A DNA stretch of 64,000 nt, taken from contig NZ_CP069338.1 of assembly GCF_016859125.1 (NCBI RefSeq), positions 5,085,501 through 5,149,500 of the forward strand, read 5' to 3'. Origin of the DNA: Archangium violaceum (GTDB lineage: Bacteria; Myxococcota; Myxococcia; Myxococcales; Myxococcaceae). The notes under the pieces are model-generated. The model saw only the letters and a list, made by a program, of their open reading frames with translations. It did no database searches and was not told the origin of the DNA. Both the position numbers and the translations under genes were made by a program. Position 1 is the stretch's first letter. Each line of letters starts with the position of its first letter. Positions 7,925 to 16,117 of the stretch are shown piece by piece.

Positions 7925-9892
7925 TCAGGGCTTGCCGAGGTGCCGCTCCAGCACCTCCGCCTGCGACAGCGGAACGAACGAGGGCTCGATCTGGTAGACG
8001 GTGTTGATGTTGACGTTGGACCTGGACGCCTGCTCCCAGGTGCCCGTCGTCCACATCGTCGCGCCCATGCCCACCTGGTCGAGGAACTGGAAGAGCCTCT
8101 CGCCATCCGCGTTCCAGGCGGCGCTCTCGCTCGGGCGCCTGACCGAGTTGGGCCAGCCGAGCTCACCGATGAAGCCCTGGGTGTTCTGCGCGGCCACCCA
8201 GTCGGTGAAGTTCTTGAGCCGGGCGATGCCCAGGTCGCCCACCGACGCGTAGCCCCCGCTCTTGGCCTGGTTGAGCAGCGCCGCGTGGCTGATCTCGTAC
8301 TTTCCGCTCCGGTCGAAGTAGAAGTGGGCGTGGTACATGATGTTGTTCAAGGAGTCGTTGACCCACTTGACCGGGTGGTACTTCGGCCACGACTCCGCCG
8401 AGCTGTAGGCGTAGCCCTCCACCATGATGAGCTTCTGCTCGCCCAGCTGGCGGATGGCATCCACGGCCGCCTGGGAGTAGGTCTCCCAGACCCGCTGGGG
8501 CGGCAGCTCGCCGCTCTGCGTGCCCTGGGCCACGTTGTCGAGGTAGAAGACCAGCGGGGCGCTGCCGTCGCTCCCATCGACGATGAACTCGATGGAGAAG
8601 CTCCGGTTGAGGTTCCACGTGGCCTCCGGGGGCTTGAAGTACACCCGGTTCTCCACGCCCTTCGTCACGGCGAACTCCTCTCCAAACTGGTACTTGTAGG
8701 AGCCATCCACCATCAGAAGCCGGGCCCGGATGGTGCCCGGAGTGGTGGTGGGCACGAAGACCTTCGCCTGGAAGGTCGGGCCGTTGGTGAGGGACGCGCG
8801 CTTCGTCGACGCGGGGAGCGCCGCACCGAGCACCAGGCCGCTCCCGGAGGTGGCCCGGGTCGTGATCTGCAGGGAGCCCTGGTTGTTGCGCACCACCCGG
8901 CTCACCGTCGTGCTCGAGGAGTCCCTCGGCACCCAGCCCTCGGTGCCGGACTCGAAGCTCGAGAACGTGACGGGGTACGAGAAGGTGCCCTCCAGGTACG
9001 GCAGATCATGCGGCTCGTTCATGATGTCGTACGCGTAGATGGAGTTGTACGCCGCCGGGTTGCTCCGGATGGCCGTGACGATCCGCCGCCAGGCATCCGC
9101 GTACTGCTCCTTCGTCGGAGCGCCGGAGCTGCCGAAGGCCCGCGTCACGCCACCGGACGTGAAGCGCGCGTAGTTGTGCATATCGACGATGACGCGCAGC
9201 CCCGCGCTGTTGGCGTGCTCGAGCGTCTCCAGCAGGTAACCCAGGTAGGTGGTGTTCAGGTTGCCGTTGAGCACCGGCTGGATGCGCTCCCAGAGGAACG
9301 GGATGCGGACCACGTCGAGCCCGCGCGCCTTCAGCCGCTGCATCCCCGCCAGGGTGGGCTTGGGGTAGTTGGTGCCGAGGATGCCCGGCAGCGCCTTGCC
9401 CGCATTGCCCAGGTCCATGATGTTGATGCCACGCGCGTAGCGCCTGGCGGCCACCCCATCCACGTGGAAGGTGTAGTTGGTCTCGGTCCTCGCCAGGTTC
9501 AGGTAGACGACCGAGCCCGTGGCGTTGGTCGCCCTGGTGACCCAGACGTACTCGCCGGTCGCGAGCGAGGAGGGAACCGTGAAGCTCGAGGTGTACCGCT
9601 TCCTCTCATTGGCCGCGAAGCTCTGCCCCGTCAGCGTATTCGTATAGACGACGGTCGACGAGATGGCGCCGCCAGGCGTGTACGGCCTCACCTGGAAGGA
9701 GACCGTGACATTGGAGACGGCCTCCGCGGAGAGCAGCTCCATGATGTAATGGACCGTCTGCCCCGTGGCCGCCGTCCTCGGGCTGGTGTACGCGCCCGCG
9801 TTCACGAGCGTGAGGGCGCTCGCGGACAGGGGAAGACACGCAAGCAATAGCGAAGCAGAAAACAAGAAAGCCCTTCTCGCTACCTGATTCAT
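7925..9892 (-). CDS. GH5-type secreted glycoside hydrolase with nested beta-sandwich
   Basis: A 655-residue secreted enzyme expected to cleave beta-1,4-linked polysaccharides such as cellulose or mannan. It has a signal peptide (about 1-26), an N-terminal beta-sandwich (~27-148), and a GH5-like barrel starting at RGINIMDLGN. Catalytic acid/base Glu is in DIMNEPHD (about 293); the nucleophile is in GFIGELGWP (about 577). Between them, at about 304-455, lies a separate beta-rich block (FSSFESGTEGWVPRD ... LVFYLDNVAQG) that looks like a family 4/9-type carbohydrate-binding module, placed right after the acid/base strand. The start at 9892 was chosen for GGAAGGGA nine bases upstream; longer starts add unlikely N-terminal sequence. 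Confidence 0.85.
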   Translation of the reverse strand: MNQVARRAFLFSASLLLACLPLSASALTLVNAGAYTSPRTAATGQTVHYIMELLSAEAVSNVTVSFQVRPYTPGGAISSTVVYTNTLTGQSFAANERKRYTSSFTVPSSLATGEYVWVTRATNATGSVVYLNLARTETNYTFHVDGVAARRYARGINIMDLGNAGKALPGILGTNYPKPTLAGMQRLKARGLDVVRIPFLWERIQPVLNGNLNTTYLGYLLETLEHANSAGLRVIVDMHNYARFTSGGVTRAFGSSGAPTKEQYADAWRRIVTAIRSNPAAYNSIYAYDIMNEPHDLPYLEGTFSYPVTFSSFESGTEGWVPRDSSSTTVSRVVRNNQGSLQITTRATSGSGLVLGAALPASTKRASLTNGPTFQAKVFVPTTTPGTIRARLLMVDGSYKYQFGEEFAVTKGVENRVYFKPPEATWNLNRSFSIEFIVDGSDGSAPLVFYLDNVAQGTQSGELPPQRVWETYSQAAVDAIRQLGEQKLIMVEGYAYSSAESWPKYHPVKWVNDSLNNIMYHAHFYFDRSGKYEISHAALLNQAKSGGYASVGDLGIARLKNFTDWVAAQNTQGFIGELGWPNSVRRPSESAAWNADGERLFQFLDQVGMGATMWTTGTWEQASRSNVNINTVYQIEPSFVPLSQAEVLERHLGKP

Positions 9893-9945
9893 CAAACGCA
9901 TTCCCTTCCAGTGAGAAATCGACGGGAGACACCATGCCCCCGTCC

Positions 9946-9989
9946 CCGGCTTCCAGTTTTTGAGAGGAGGGGGAAATCCTGGAAGCCGG
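9946..9989. other. inverted repeat between the protease and glycosidase genes
   Basis: CCGGCTTCCAG (9946-9956) pairs perfectly with CTGGAAGCCGG (9979-9989) over a 22-base spacer. It lies downstream of the minus-strand protease gene and upstream of the glycosidase start. It may end the protease transcript or be an operator. Nothing else clear was seen in 9893-10168. Confidence 0.4.
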
Positions 9990-10168
9990 TTCTTCATGTT
10001 CTGTGGGGGTTATCGCGCCTGCGACGCCAGAGTTTCGGCGTGCGAAAACAATTCTTCCGGCAGGGAGCCGAGCACGGCCGCCCCAACTCCAGTCATGTCG
10101 TCTCGAAGAGCTCGCCCGGCTGGGGCCGTGCCGCTCCAGACCGGGCGCGTGCTCCTGGTGCGGATGCT

Positions 10169-12007
10169 TCAATCCACCCAGAGGTAGATGGAGTCCGAGG
10201 CGGAGAGGCCCGCCGAGGTGACGGTCACGCGCAGGTCCGTCGCGTCACAGACCTGCTGGCCGTAGCTCGGGCCGGAGCCCACGTCCCTCCATGTCCCGTT
10301 GTCGTTCCTCTGCCAGAGGTAGGTGTAGTTGCCGTCACCGCCAATGGGATGCGCTGTCCAGGCGCCCTCCCAGCACCAATACCCCGCGGCGCTCGGACCA
10401 TCGATCCGCACGGCCAGGGTGCCGTTGAAGAGCTGAGCGATGGCCTGGCGCAGGTCGGGCAGCGGGCCGATCTTCCGCGAGTCGGAGGCCTGGGGCGTAC
10501 CGGTGCTGACCAGCAGCGAGCGCACGGTGCGCGAGTCGAGCGCACCACGGCCGTAGGCGAGGGAGATGCCCTGGAGGCTGGCGGCCGCGCCCGTCGCGAT
10601 GGGCGAGGCGCTGGAGGTGCCACTGAAGGTGGCCGTGTAGTACTGGTCCACGCCGCTGGAGAACAGGTCGCCGTACCCCATGGACACCACCTGCTCACCC
10701 CAACCGTGAACGTCCACGCGGCTGCCGAAGTTGGTCCAGCACATGGGAACACGCGTGGTGGCGGTGCTGGCGCCCACGAGGATGGCGCCCGAGTCCCGCA
10801 CCGCGCGGTTGAAGGCGTTGTTGTATGCGGCGGCATCCAGGTTGGCGCTGCCGTTGCCCGCCGCCTCGAGGACGATGACTCCGTTGGCGGTGGCCTGGGC
10901 GATGATGTCGTAATCGGCCTGCCAGTACTCCACGGCGACGTAGTTGCACTGACTGGTATTGCAGGTGCACGCCGTCCCATCGCTCGGCCCTTGCCGGTGG
11001 ACCTCGACGAGCAGAAGGCCGCCGGGGCCCGCCGCCGTCGCCGCTCGCGAGAGGGCGTTCGACAGCCCCTGGCTCAGGTGCGATTCGATACCCACCTGGG
11101 CCGAGTGAACGATGCCCGTCACGCCATAGCCATTGGCCGCGCCCACCAGCTCGCCGAGCACGGCGGTGCCATGGTCTCGCTTGTCACCCGCATCGCCGAT
11201 GTAGAAGAAACCGGGCATGTCCTCGTGCGTGGTGTTCCAGCCACTCTCGACGTCGACGATGCGCACGCCCGAGCCGCTGCCGCCGAGCACCGTCCAGGCG
11301 TAGCGCGCATCGATGCCGCGGGGCGCCGCGTCGAGGTAGCCCTGACGGCTCTCGTACAGCGGTGTGGTGGGGGGAAGGTCCGAGGCGGCCAGCAGGCTGC
11401 TCACCACGGTGTCGAGGCCCGCGCCCACCACCGCGGGCTCCGCGGGGGGCTCGGCATAGGCCACCTCCACGCTTTCCACGGCATTGAGCGCCTCCACCAG
11501 AGCGGCCACGCGTTCAGCGGTGGTGCCCGGCAGCAGAGGCACTTCGAAGTAGAGGTTGAGATCGGCGAGCTGCCGGCCGCTGGCGGACTCACCGGAGAGC
11601 TGGCGCGCTTCCAGCACGGCCTCGTCCTCCTGCAACAGGCGCCGGAGGCCATGCGTGCGCGGGGCGCGCTCGAGCAGGGACTGGACGGACCGGAGGTCGT
11701 CCGTGAGCCGCGCCTCGGTCAGTCCACGCCCGAAGAACCGGCTGCGCTCGGAGGAGGAGCGCTCGGAGGCGAGCGACGCCAGGGCGTTGCCACGCAGACG
11801 CACGCGGCTACCCTCGTGGAACTTGACGACGAGGCGCTCGACGAGCGTGTCGGGGGGCAGCTCGCGGCCGGAGTGCTTGACGACGGCGGCGCGAGGCATG
11901 AGGGGCCGGCTCGCGCGCTGCCGGGTCTGGGCTCCGGAGGCGCTGGCCCATAGGGCCACTCCCACCAACGCGACAGTGCGGCAATACGCCAGGTGCGATG
12001 ACTTCAT
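10169..12007 (-). CDS. secreted subtilisin-like (S8) serine protease
   Basis: A 612-residue exported protease with signal peptide ending near GAQTRQR and a long pro-region (~25-235) that probably acts as an intramolecular inhibitor. The S8 catalytic residues are visible: Asp in RIVDVESGW (about 251), His in DHGTAVLGE (about 279) and Ser in SGTSSASP (about 465). An oxyanion-type Asn is in EAAGNG. After the catalytic domain a small Ig-like region follows (residues ~530-612, GNYTYLWQRNDNGTW). Cys residues in a TACTCNTSQC stretch may form disulfides. GAGGAG five bases upstream sets the start at 12007. It is likely used in predation or nutrition, as is common for such enzymes in this group. Confidence 0.9.
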   Translation of the reverse strand: MKSSHLAYCRTVALVGVALWASASGAQTRQRASRPLMPRAAVVKHSGRELPPDTLVERLVVKFHEGSRVRLRGNALASLASERSSSERSRFFGRGLTEARLTDDLRSVQSLLERAPRTHGLRRLLQEDEAVLEARQLSGESASGRQLADLNLYFEVPLLPGTTAERVAALVEALNAVESVEVAYAEPPAEPAVVGAGLDTVVSSLLAASDLPPTTPLYESRQGYLDAAPRGIDARYAWTVLGGSGSGVRIVDVESGWNTTHEDMPGFFYIGDAGDKRDHGTAVLGELVGAANGYGVTGIVHSAQVGIESHLSQGLSNALSRAATAAGPGGLLLVEVHRQGPSDGTACTCNTSQCNYVAVEYWQADYDIIAQATANGVIVLEAAGNGSANLDAAAYNNAFNRAVRDSGAILVGASTATTRVPMCWTNFGSRVDVHGWGEQVVSMGYGDLFSSGVDQYYTATFSGTSSASPIATGAAASLQGISLAYGRGALDSRTVRSLLVSTGTPQASDSRKIGPLPDLRQAIAQLFNGTLAVRIDGPSAAGYWCWEGAWTAHPIGGDGNYTYLWQRNDNGTWRDVGSGPSYGQQVCDATDLRVTVTSAGLSASDSIYLWVD

Positions 12008-12191
12008 GCGGTCTCCTCGGGAGGAATGCGGGGGGCCTGCTTGGGTGGCGGCGGGTCCTCGCCTCCCGTGCACAGGGACCTCGCGTCACGCATGCATCGT
12101 GGTACACGGGTCTGACGCTGAATCAACGTTACACATGTGTTACATGAATCGCGGGGATTGGAGAGGCCTTGTCGCTCACCTCACGACCTGC

Positions 12192-12926
12192 TCAACGTCC
12201 CGCGGCTCCGGGCTCGAAGCGCGCGAGGAAGACCTTGTATTGCAGCGAGAGGAAGATCGGACGCGGCGCCACCAGTCCGGTCCGGGCGAACATCGCGAAC
12301 AGGGCGGCATCGGACTCGATGGGCCGCATCATCGCGAAGAGCTGGCGCCGATGCTCCAGCTTGTCCGGGGGGATTCCATACGCACGCCACCGCCGCAGCT
12401 CCACGTTCGTCAGCTCGGGATCCTTGCCAACACGGCAGCCCAGGACGAGGGGCGCTCCAGGCTTGAGCCGCCGGGTCACCTCTCGCAGCAGCTCGAGGCG
12501 GGCCTCCTCGCCCTCCACGTGGTGCAGTACCCCCATCATCTGCGCGCCGTCGAACGGGGGGCCGGGAGGCAGGGTGTGCAGCTCGCCCACGTGCAGGTGC
12601 GTGCGCGAGAGCATTCCCTCTGCCTCCAGACGCTTGCGGGCGACGGCGAGCATGGCGTCGGAGGGATCCACGCCCGTGAAGCGCCAGCCCGGCACGTCGA
12701 AGCGGGTGTAGGGCATCAGCTCCGCGCCCGTGCCCAGTCCCACGAAGAGCAGCGACGCCGTGTCCTGGCCGTCGAGCTGGGCTGTCAGCGCGCTGACGCC
12801 GAGCTCGTACGCCGCCTGGGTGCCGGCGAGGCTGACGGATGCCTGGGTGTCGTAGTGGGCGGCGCGGTCGGCGCCAAAGCCCTGCACGATGTGGTGGACG
12901 GAGGGGGCGGGGTGTTCGTGAGTCAT
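12192..12926 (-). CDS. class I SAM-dependent methyltransferase
   Basis: A 244-residue cytosolic protein with the Rossmann-like methyltransferase order. Motif I is LLFVGLGTGAEL, followed by the acidic residue of beta2 (FTGVDPSDAMLAVARKRLE), and motif IV is around FDGAQMMGVLHHVEGE. A late strand reads APLVLGCRV. The substrate cannot be read from the sequence; the early lines (HHIVQGFGADRAAHYDTQA) resemble family members acting on small molecules. The start has GAGGA about eight bases upstream. It stands alone between the protease and the cationic/acidic protein pair. Confidence 0.85.
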   Translation of the reverse strand: MTHEHPAPSVHHIVQGFGADRAAHYDTQASVSLAGTQAAYELGVSALTAQLDGQDTASLLFVGLGTGAELMPYTRFDVPGWRFTGVDPSDAMLAVARKRLEAEGMLSRTHLHVGELHTLPPGPPFDGAQMMGVLHHVEGEEARLELLREVTRRLKPGAPLVLGCRVGKDPELTNVELRRWRAYGIPPDKLEHRRQLFAMMRPIESDAALFAMFARTGLVAPRPIFLSLQYKVFLARFEPGAAGR

Positions 12927-13124
12927 GACGTGTCCTCGGGAGGCCCGCGGGAGGCGGGCGATCGGACCGGAGGATGCGTCGGGACCCCGATGAAGGGGAG
13001 AGCGGGGATTCAGGCCGGATCGGCGGAGATTCCGGTCCCGCCGAGCTCGCGCACGAACCGGCCGCTGCCGGTGACCGCCTGGTCATCGACTCCACCGGAC
13101 CCGTTCGTCCGGCCATGGAGGTGC

Positions 13125-13166
13125 CCAAAAGAAAAAGGGGTGCACGCTCGTGAGCGTGCACCCCTT
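13125..13166 (-). terminator. intrinsic terminator for the 13645-13190 gene
   Basis: Read on the minus strand, AAGGGGTGCACGCT and AGCGTGCACCCCTT form a perfect 14-bp stem with a CACG loop (13135-13166). It is followed directly by TTTTTCTTTT (down to about 13127). It is the clearest rho-independent terminator in the window. The rest of 12927-13189 shows nothing else. Confidence 0.9.
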
Positions 13167-13189
13167 GGAGTGAAGCGGAGTCGGGCCGA

Positions 13190-13645
13190 TCAGGCGGCGC
13201 GGAGCAGGTTGGCGACCTGGAACGCCGCGAACTGGCTCAGGTTGTACTTGTCGCCCTGCGCGGCAGGCGACTCGTCGCCCTTGCGGGTGCTCATCAGGCC
13301 CTTGACCAGGTCCAGGACCCCGCCCGTGCTGTTGGTCTGCGAGCCCAGGCCGATCACGGAGCCGAGACCCGTCTTGCTCAGGAGCGAACCCGCCTTGCCG
13401 AGCAGACCGCCAGCGAAGTTGTCCACGAGGCCGCCGATGATGCCCTTGAGGCCACCACCGTTGATGACGCTGTTCGCGATGCCGACGACCTTCGAGGCGG
13501 CCGCGATGAAGGGCCCGACGCCCGGGATGAACGAGGCAATCTTCCCGAGGGGTCCATTGAGAATCTTGCTCGCGAAGCCGACCGCCTTCTTGAAGACGCT
13601 GCCGATCTTCTTGAACGCCTTACCGATGCCCTTGATGAAACCCAT
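13190..13645 (-). CDS. cationic, Gly-rich amphipathic protein of unknown function
   Basis: A 151-residue protein with no family that I recognise. The first 30 residues (MGFIKGIGKAFKKIGSVFKK...) have Lys at 3-4 residue spacing between hydrophobic faces, the layout of a membrane-active amphipathic helix and reminiscent of magainin-type peptides. Residues 31-110 are hydrophobic and Gly-rich (FIPGVGPFIAAASKVVG, GGGLKGIIGGLV, GGLLGKAGSLLSK). The tail (about 115-151) is polar. No classical signal peptide or Cys-based modification motif is seen. It follows an acidic protein gene on the same strand by 127 bases and ends at a strong terminator, so the two are likely one transcript. It could be a bacteriocin-like or structural membrane-binding protein. 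Confidence 0.75.
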   Translation of the reverse strand: MGFIKGIGKAFKKIGSVFKKAVGFASKILNGPLGKIASFIPGVGPFIAAASKVVGIANSVINGGGLKGIIGGLVDNFAGGLLGKAGSLLSKTGLGSVIGLGSQTNSTGGVLDLVKGLMSTRKGDESPAAQGDKYNLSQFAAFQVANLLRAA

Positions 13646-13660
13646 GGCGGACCCCTCTTG

Positions 13661-13700
13661 TGTGGAAAGTTGAGTGCTGCTGTGGAAAGGAAGGTGCTGC
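13661..13700. repeat. tandem 20-bp imperfect repeat
   Basis: TGTGGAAAGTTGAGTGCTGC (13661-13680) is followed immediately by TGTGGAAAGGAAGGTGCTGC (13681-13700), 17 of 20 identical. It lies in the leader of the cationic protein gene and could affect translation or be a slippage product. Confidence 0.7.
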
Positions 13701-13772
13701 TTTGAAGGGATTATCGTGGGCAGCGGTAGGATGTTGTCTGCGGAAGGAATATTTCTCGAAAACCCAGTGAAA

Positions 13773-14198
13773 TCAAGGCTTTAGCGTGGTTCGGCTCTTC
13801 TTCACCGAATCATCGAGGTCGGGATCTGCCTTGGGTTTCACGGCCTCGCCGCCCTGGCCAGCCAGGTCCACGGCCTTCTTGCGAGGAGCCTCGAAACCGC
13901 TCGGGGACTGGCCGGCCTTGATGGCCTCGACGCTGGCTCGCACGTTGGCCTCGATGGCCTCGGCGGTGGGCGGCTCGACACCCATCTTCCTCAGGTTCTC
14001 GTCGCTGACCACGAGGAATGCGGGCTCCACACCCGGGTTGTTCAGGTAGTAGCCGACGGAGTTGACGAACTCGTCGATGTCCATCTCGAGTTCCGCGGCG
14101 ATCTTCGCCACGTTCGGATCCGCGAGGATCTTCGCGCGCAGCTCGGCGGAGATCGGCGGGGGGGCGTCGAGTTGCTCGATTTCGGTGTCATTGCTCAT
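13773..14198 (-). CDS. acidic hypothetical protein, partner of the cationic protein
   Basis: A 141-residue soluble protein that I do not recognise. The first half is acidic and helical (ISAELRAKILADPNVAKIAAELEMDIDEFVNSVGYYLNN) and somewhat resembles the nitrile-hydratase-leader style of some RiPP precursors, though no core peptide follows. The second half is disordered with Lys/Asp pairs. The start at 14198 has GGAG six bases upstream. Its acidic character complements the downstream cationic gene. An immunity, chaperone or co-secreted role is possible but unproven. Confidence 0.7.
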   Translation of the reverse strand: MSNDTEIEQLDAPPPISAELRAKILADPNVAKIAAELEMDIDEFVNSVGYYLNNPGVEPAFLVVSDENLRKMGVEPPTAEAIEANVRASVEAIKAGQSPSGFEAPRKKAVDLAGQGGEAVKPKADPDLDDSVKKSRTTLKP

Positions 14199-14229
14199 TC
14201 GAGGCTCCAGTGAAATGTTGGACGCGGAG

Positions 14230-14259
14230 AGTATGGTGGTGTCGTCCCGCCGTTGTCGA
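14230..14259 (-). promoter_or_regulatory. possible sigma-70-type promoter for the acidic/cationic pair
   Basis: Reading the minus strand, TCGACA (14259-14254), an 18-base spacer and CATACT (14235-14230) match the -35 and -10 consensus at 5/6 and 4/6. The predicted start point is about 25 bases before the ATG at 14198. The rest of the divergent gap up to 14526 shows nothing clear. Confidence 0.4.
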
Positions 14260-14526
14260 TGGGTAGCCTTGCCGGGCCACGGCGCCGTCACCAGTCAATC
14301 GAAGCACGGCCCCAGCATCAGGCCGCGGTCCCCTCGAACGAGAACTTCTTCTCCACTTCGGAATCTGGAGGTCGCCATGCGAGTCACGTGTGGCGCTTCT
14401 CTTGAGCCACGTGGGCGCCGGACGAGCTGGGGGCGGGCGCTGTGTCGGCCTCCTCATCCGGTCAGGCAGCCGGGTTGCAAATACAAGTCAGGTGCGACGG
14501 ACGAAGCGCGCCACTATCCTCCAGGG

Positions 14527-15657
14527 ATGCTCAGCCGCGCGAGAGGTGGGGTCTTGTCACGATTCTCCTGGGGGCCGTACGCGGCCCGCTGGTGGTGCCT
14601 GGTCATGATGCTCCTGTCGGGAGCCGCCTTCGCCAGGGCGCCTCGCGGGGATTTCTCCATCGGGCCCATCGTGGCGAGGCCAGGCACCGCCGCGTCCGGC
14701 CGGCTCCCCGTCCCGGAGGGGGTGGACCCGGGGACCTTCATCCCCATCACCCTCATTCATGGCTCGCGGCCGGGCCCCGTGTTGGCGTTGATCGCCGGTG
14801 TGCACGGCTCCGAGTACGCGCCCGTCCTGGCGCTCCAGCGCGTGCGGCCCCTGCTCGAGCCTGGCCGGCTCGCGGGGACCCTCATCCTGGTGCATGCCGC
14901 CAATGTCCCGGCGTTCCTCGGCCGCACCGTCTACACCGGCCCGGTGGATGGGAAGAACCTGAACCGGAGCTTCCCGGGCAATCCCGAGGGCACCGTCACC
15001 GAGCGCATCGCGTATGTGCTCCGGGAGCAGATCCTCCGCCGCGCCGACGTCGTGGTGGACCTGCACGCCGGGGACGCCAACGAGGCCCTTCGCCCCTGGA
15101 CCGGTTACTACGCGAAGCACGGGTCTCCCGAGGTGATCGCCCGCTCACGTGAGCTGGCGCTCGCCTTCGGGGTGGATCACATCGTGCTGTTCCCGATGGA
15201 GAACCTGAGCTTCGACAAGGCCCTCTACACGGGCGCGGCGGCGGTGGCGCTCGGCAAGCCCTCGTTCGATGTGGAGGTGGGTGGGCTCGGACGGGCGACC
15301 CCGGAGCAGCTCGCCCTCATCGAACGCGGCGTCCTCAGTCTGCTGCGCCACCTGCGGATGCTCGAGGGCAAGCCCTCCCCGGTGGAGCACCCGATCTTCA
15401 TCGCGCGACGCGCGAACCTGAAGAGCGAGGTGGAGGGCCTCTTCTACCCCACCGTCGAGGTCGGACAGTGGGTCCGGACGGGCTCGCTGCTGGGCTACGT
15501 GACCGACTTCTTCGGCAACCGCATCGCCGAGCACCGGGCACCGCACGGTGGTGTCGTGCTCGTCCTCTTCGGGACGCCACCGGTACGTCCGGGAGAGACT
15601 GTTGCCGTCGTGGGGGAGGTGCACGACCCGGCCCCTGCTCCCGCGCAGGCTCCTTGA
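14527..15657 (+). CDS. secreted succinylglutamate desuccinylase/aspartoacylase-family zinc protein
   Basis: A 376-residue protein with a signal peptide (WWCLVMMLLSGAAFARA). It carries the AstE/AspA-type M14 zinc site: His and Glu in GVHGSEYAP and the third ligand in VDLHAGDAN. The substrate-binding phrase DGKNLNRSFPGNPEGT is also typical. The C-terminal part (NLKSEVEGLFYPTVEVGQWVRTGSLLGYV) is the small beta domain that follows in this family. The signal sequence suggests action outside the cytoplasm, unlike arginine-catabolic AstE. It probably deacylates or cleaves an amide on an unknown compound. The start at 14527 is chosen because it places the signal peptide at the N-terminus; the site is weak (CCAGGG). 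Confidence 0.85.
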   Translation: MLSRARGGVLSRFSWGPYAARWWCLVMMLLSGAAFARAPRGDFSIGPIVARPGTAASGRLPVPEGVDPGTFIPITLIHGSRPGPVLALIAGVHGSEYAPVLALQRVRPLLEPGRLAGTLILVHAANVPAFLGRTVYTGPVDGKNLNRSFPGNPEGTVTERIAYVLREQILRRADVVVDLHAGDANEALRPWTGYYAKHGSPEVIARSRELALAFGVDHIVLFPMENLSFDKALYTGAAAVALGKPSFDVEVGGLGRATPEQLALIERGVLSLLRHLRMLEGKPSPVEHPIFIARRANLKSEVEGLFYPTVEVGQWVRTGSLLGYVTDFFGNRIAEHRAPHGGVVLVLFGTPPVRPGETVAVVGEVHDPAPAPAQAP

Positions 15658-15720
15658 GCGGGCGGGTCCTCCTTCAGGTTTGTCTGACGGCCTGGCGTGC
15701 GCCTCGTGAAGTCGTCTGGT

Positions 15721-15948
15721 TCAGTGTCTCAGGGGGGGGCCTTGATGCGTCCGGTCTCGCGACAGGCCCCAGGCCACCAGGGCGACGATGATGATGGCGA
15801 GCACCGCCAGCCACAGCCAGCCCAGGCCCCAGCGGGTGGACTCGTACCTCTCATAGGGCTCGATGGGCTCGGCCGTCTGCGCGAGCGCCAGCGCCGGAGT
15901 GAAGAAGATCGACCACAGGAATGCCTGCAACGCGCGGAGATTCAGCAT
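15721..15948 (-). CDS. small membrane protein
   Basis: A 75-residue protein with an N-terminal signal-like segment (LWSIFFTPALALAQ) and one membrane helix (WLWLAVLAIIIVALVAWGL), ending in a short basic cytosolic tail. GGGAG lies about eight bases upstream of the ATG. I recognise no family. It lies convergent to the zinc protein gene and downstream of the sigma-54 activator gene on the same strand. Confidence 0.6.
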   Translation of the reverse strand: MLNLRALQAFLWSIFFTPALALAQTAEPIEPYERYESTRWGLGWLWLAVLAIIIVALVAWGLSRDRTHQGPPLRH

Positions 15949-16083
15949 GGGGGACTCCCGCGGCCTGCGTGCGGCCCGGCCGCTCTCCCTTCACGGTCTT
16001 CACCTTTGGCGGCGCGCGCAAGGCTCGGTTCCTCAGCGCCCGGGGGAGCGGTGGCTCACGGAGGTGAATACGGTGGGTATATA

Positions 16084-16117
16084 CCCTCACCCCGTCCCTC
16101 TCCCAGTGGGAGAGGGG
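16084..16117. repeat. dispersed palindromic repeat, copy 1
   Basis: The core CCCTCTCCC-AGT-GGGAGAGGG with the lead-in CCCTCACCCCGTC matches a second copy at 56370. Such elements are common in myxobacterial and related genomes. The copy contains the stop codon of the overlapping activator gene and encodes its last residues (SPTGRGTG). Confidence 0.75.

Noticed and set aside
7148-9850. A 900-codon plus-strand frame
   Set aside because: It runs through the end of the HupE-like gene and then antisense to the glycosidase gene; composition is typical of shadow frames.
9911-11953. A 680-codon plus-strand frame
   Set aside because: It is antisense to the subtilisin-like protease, whose catalytic motifs are clear on the other strand.
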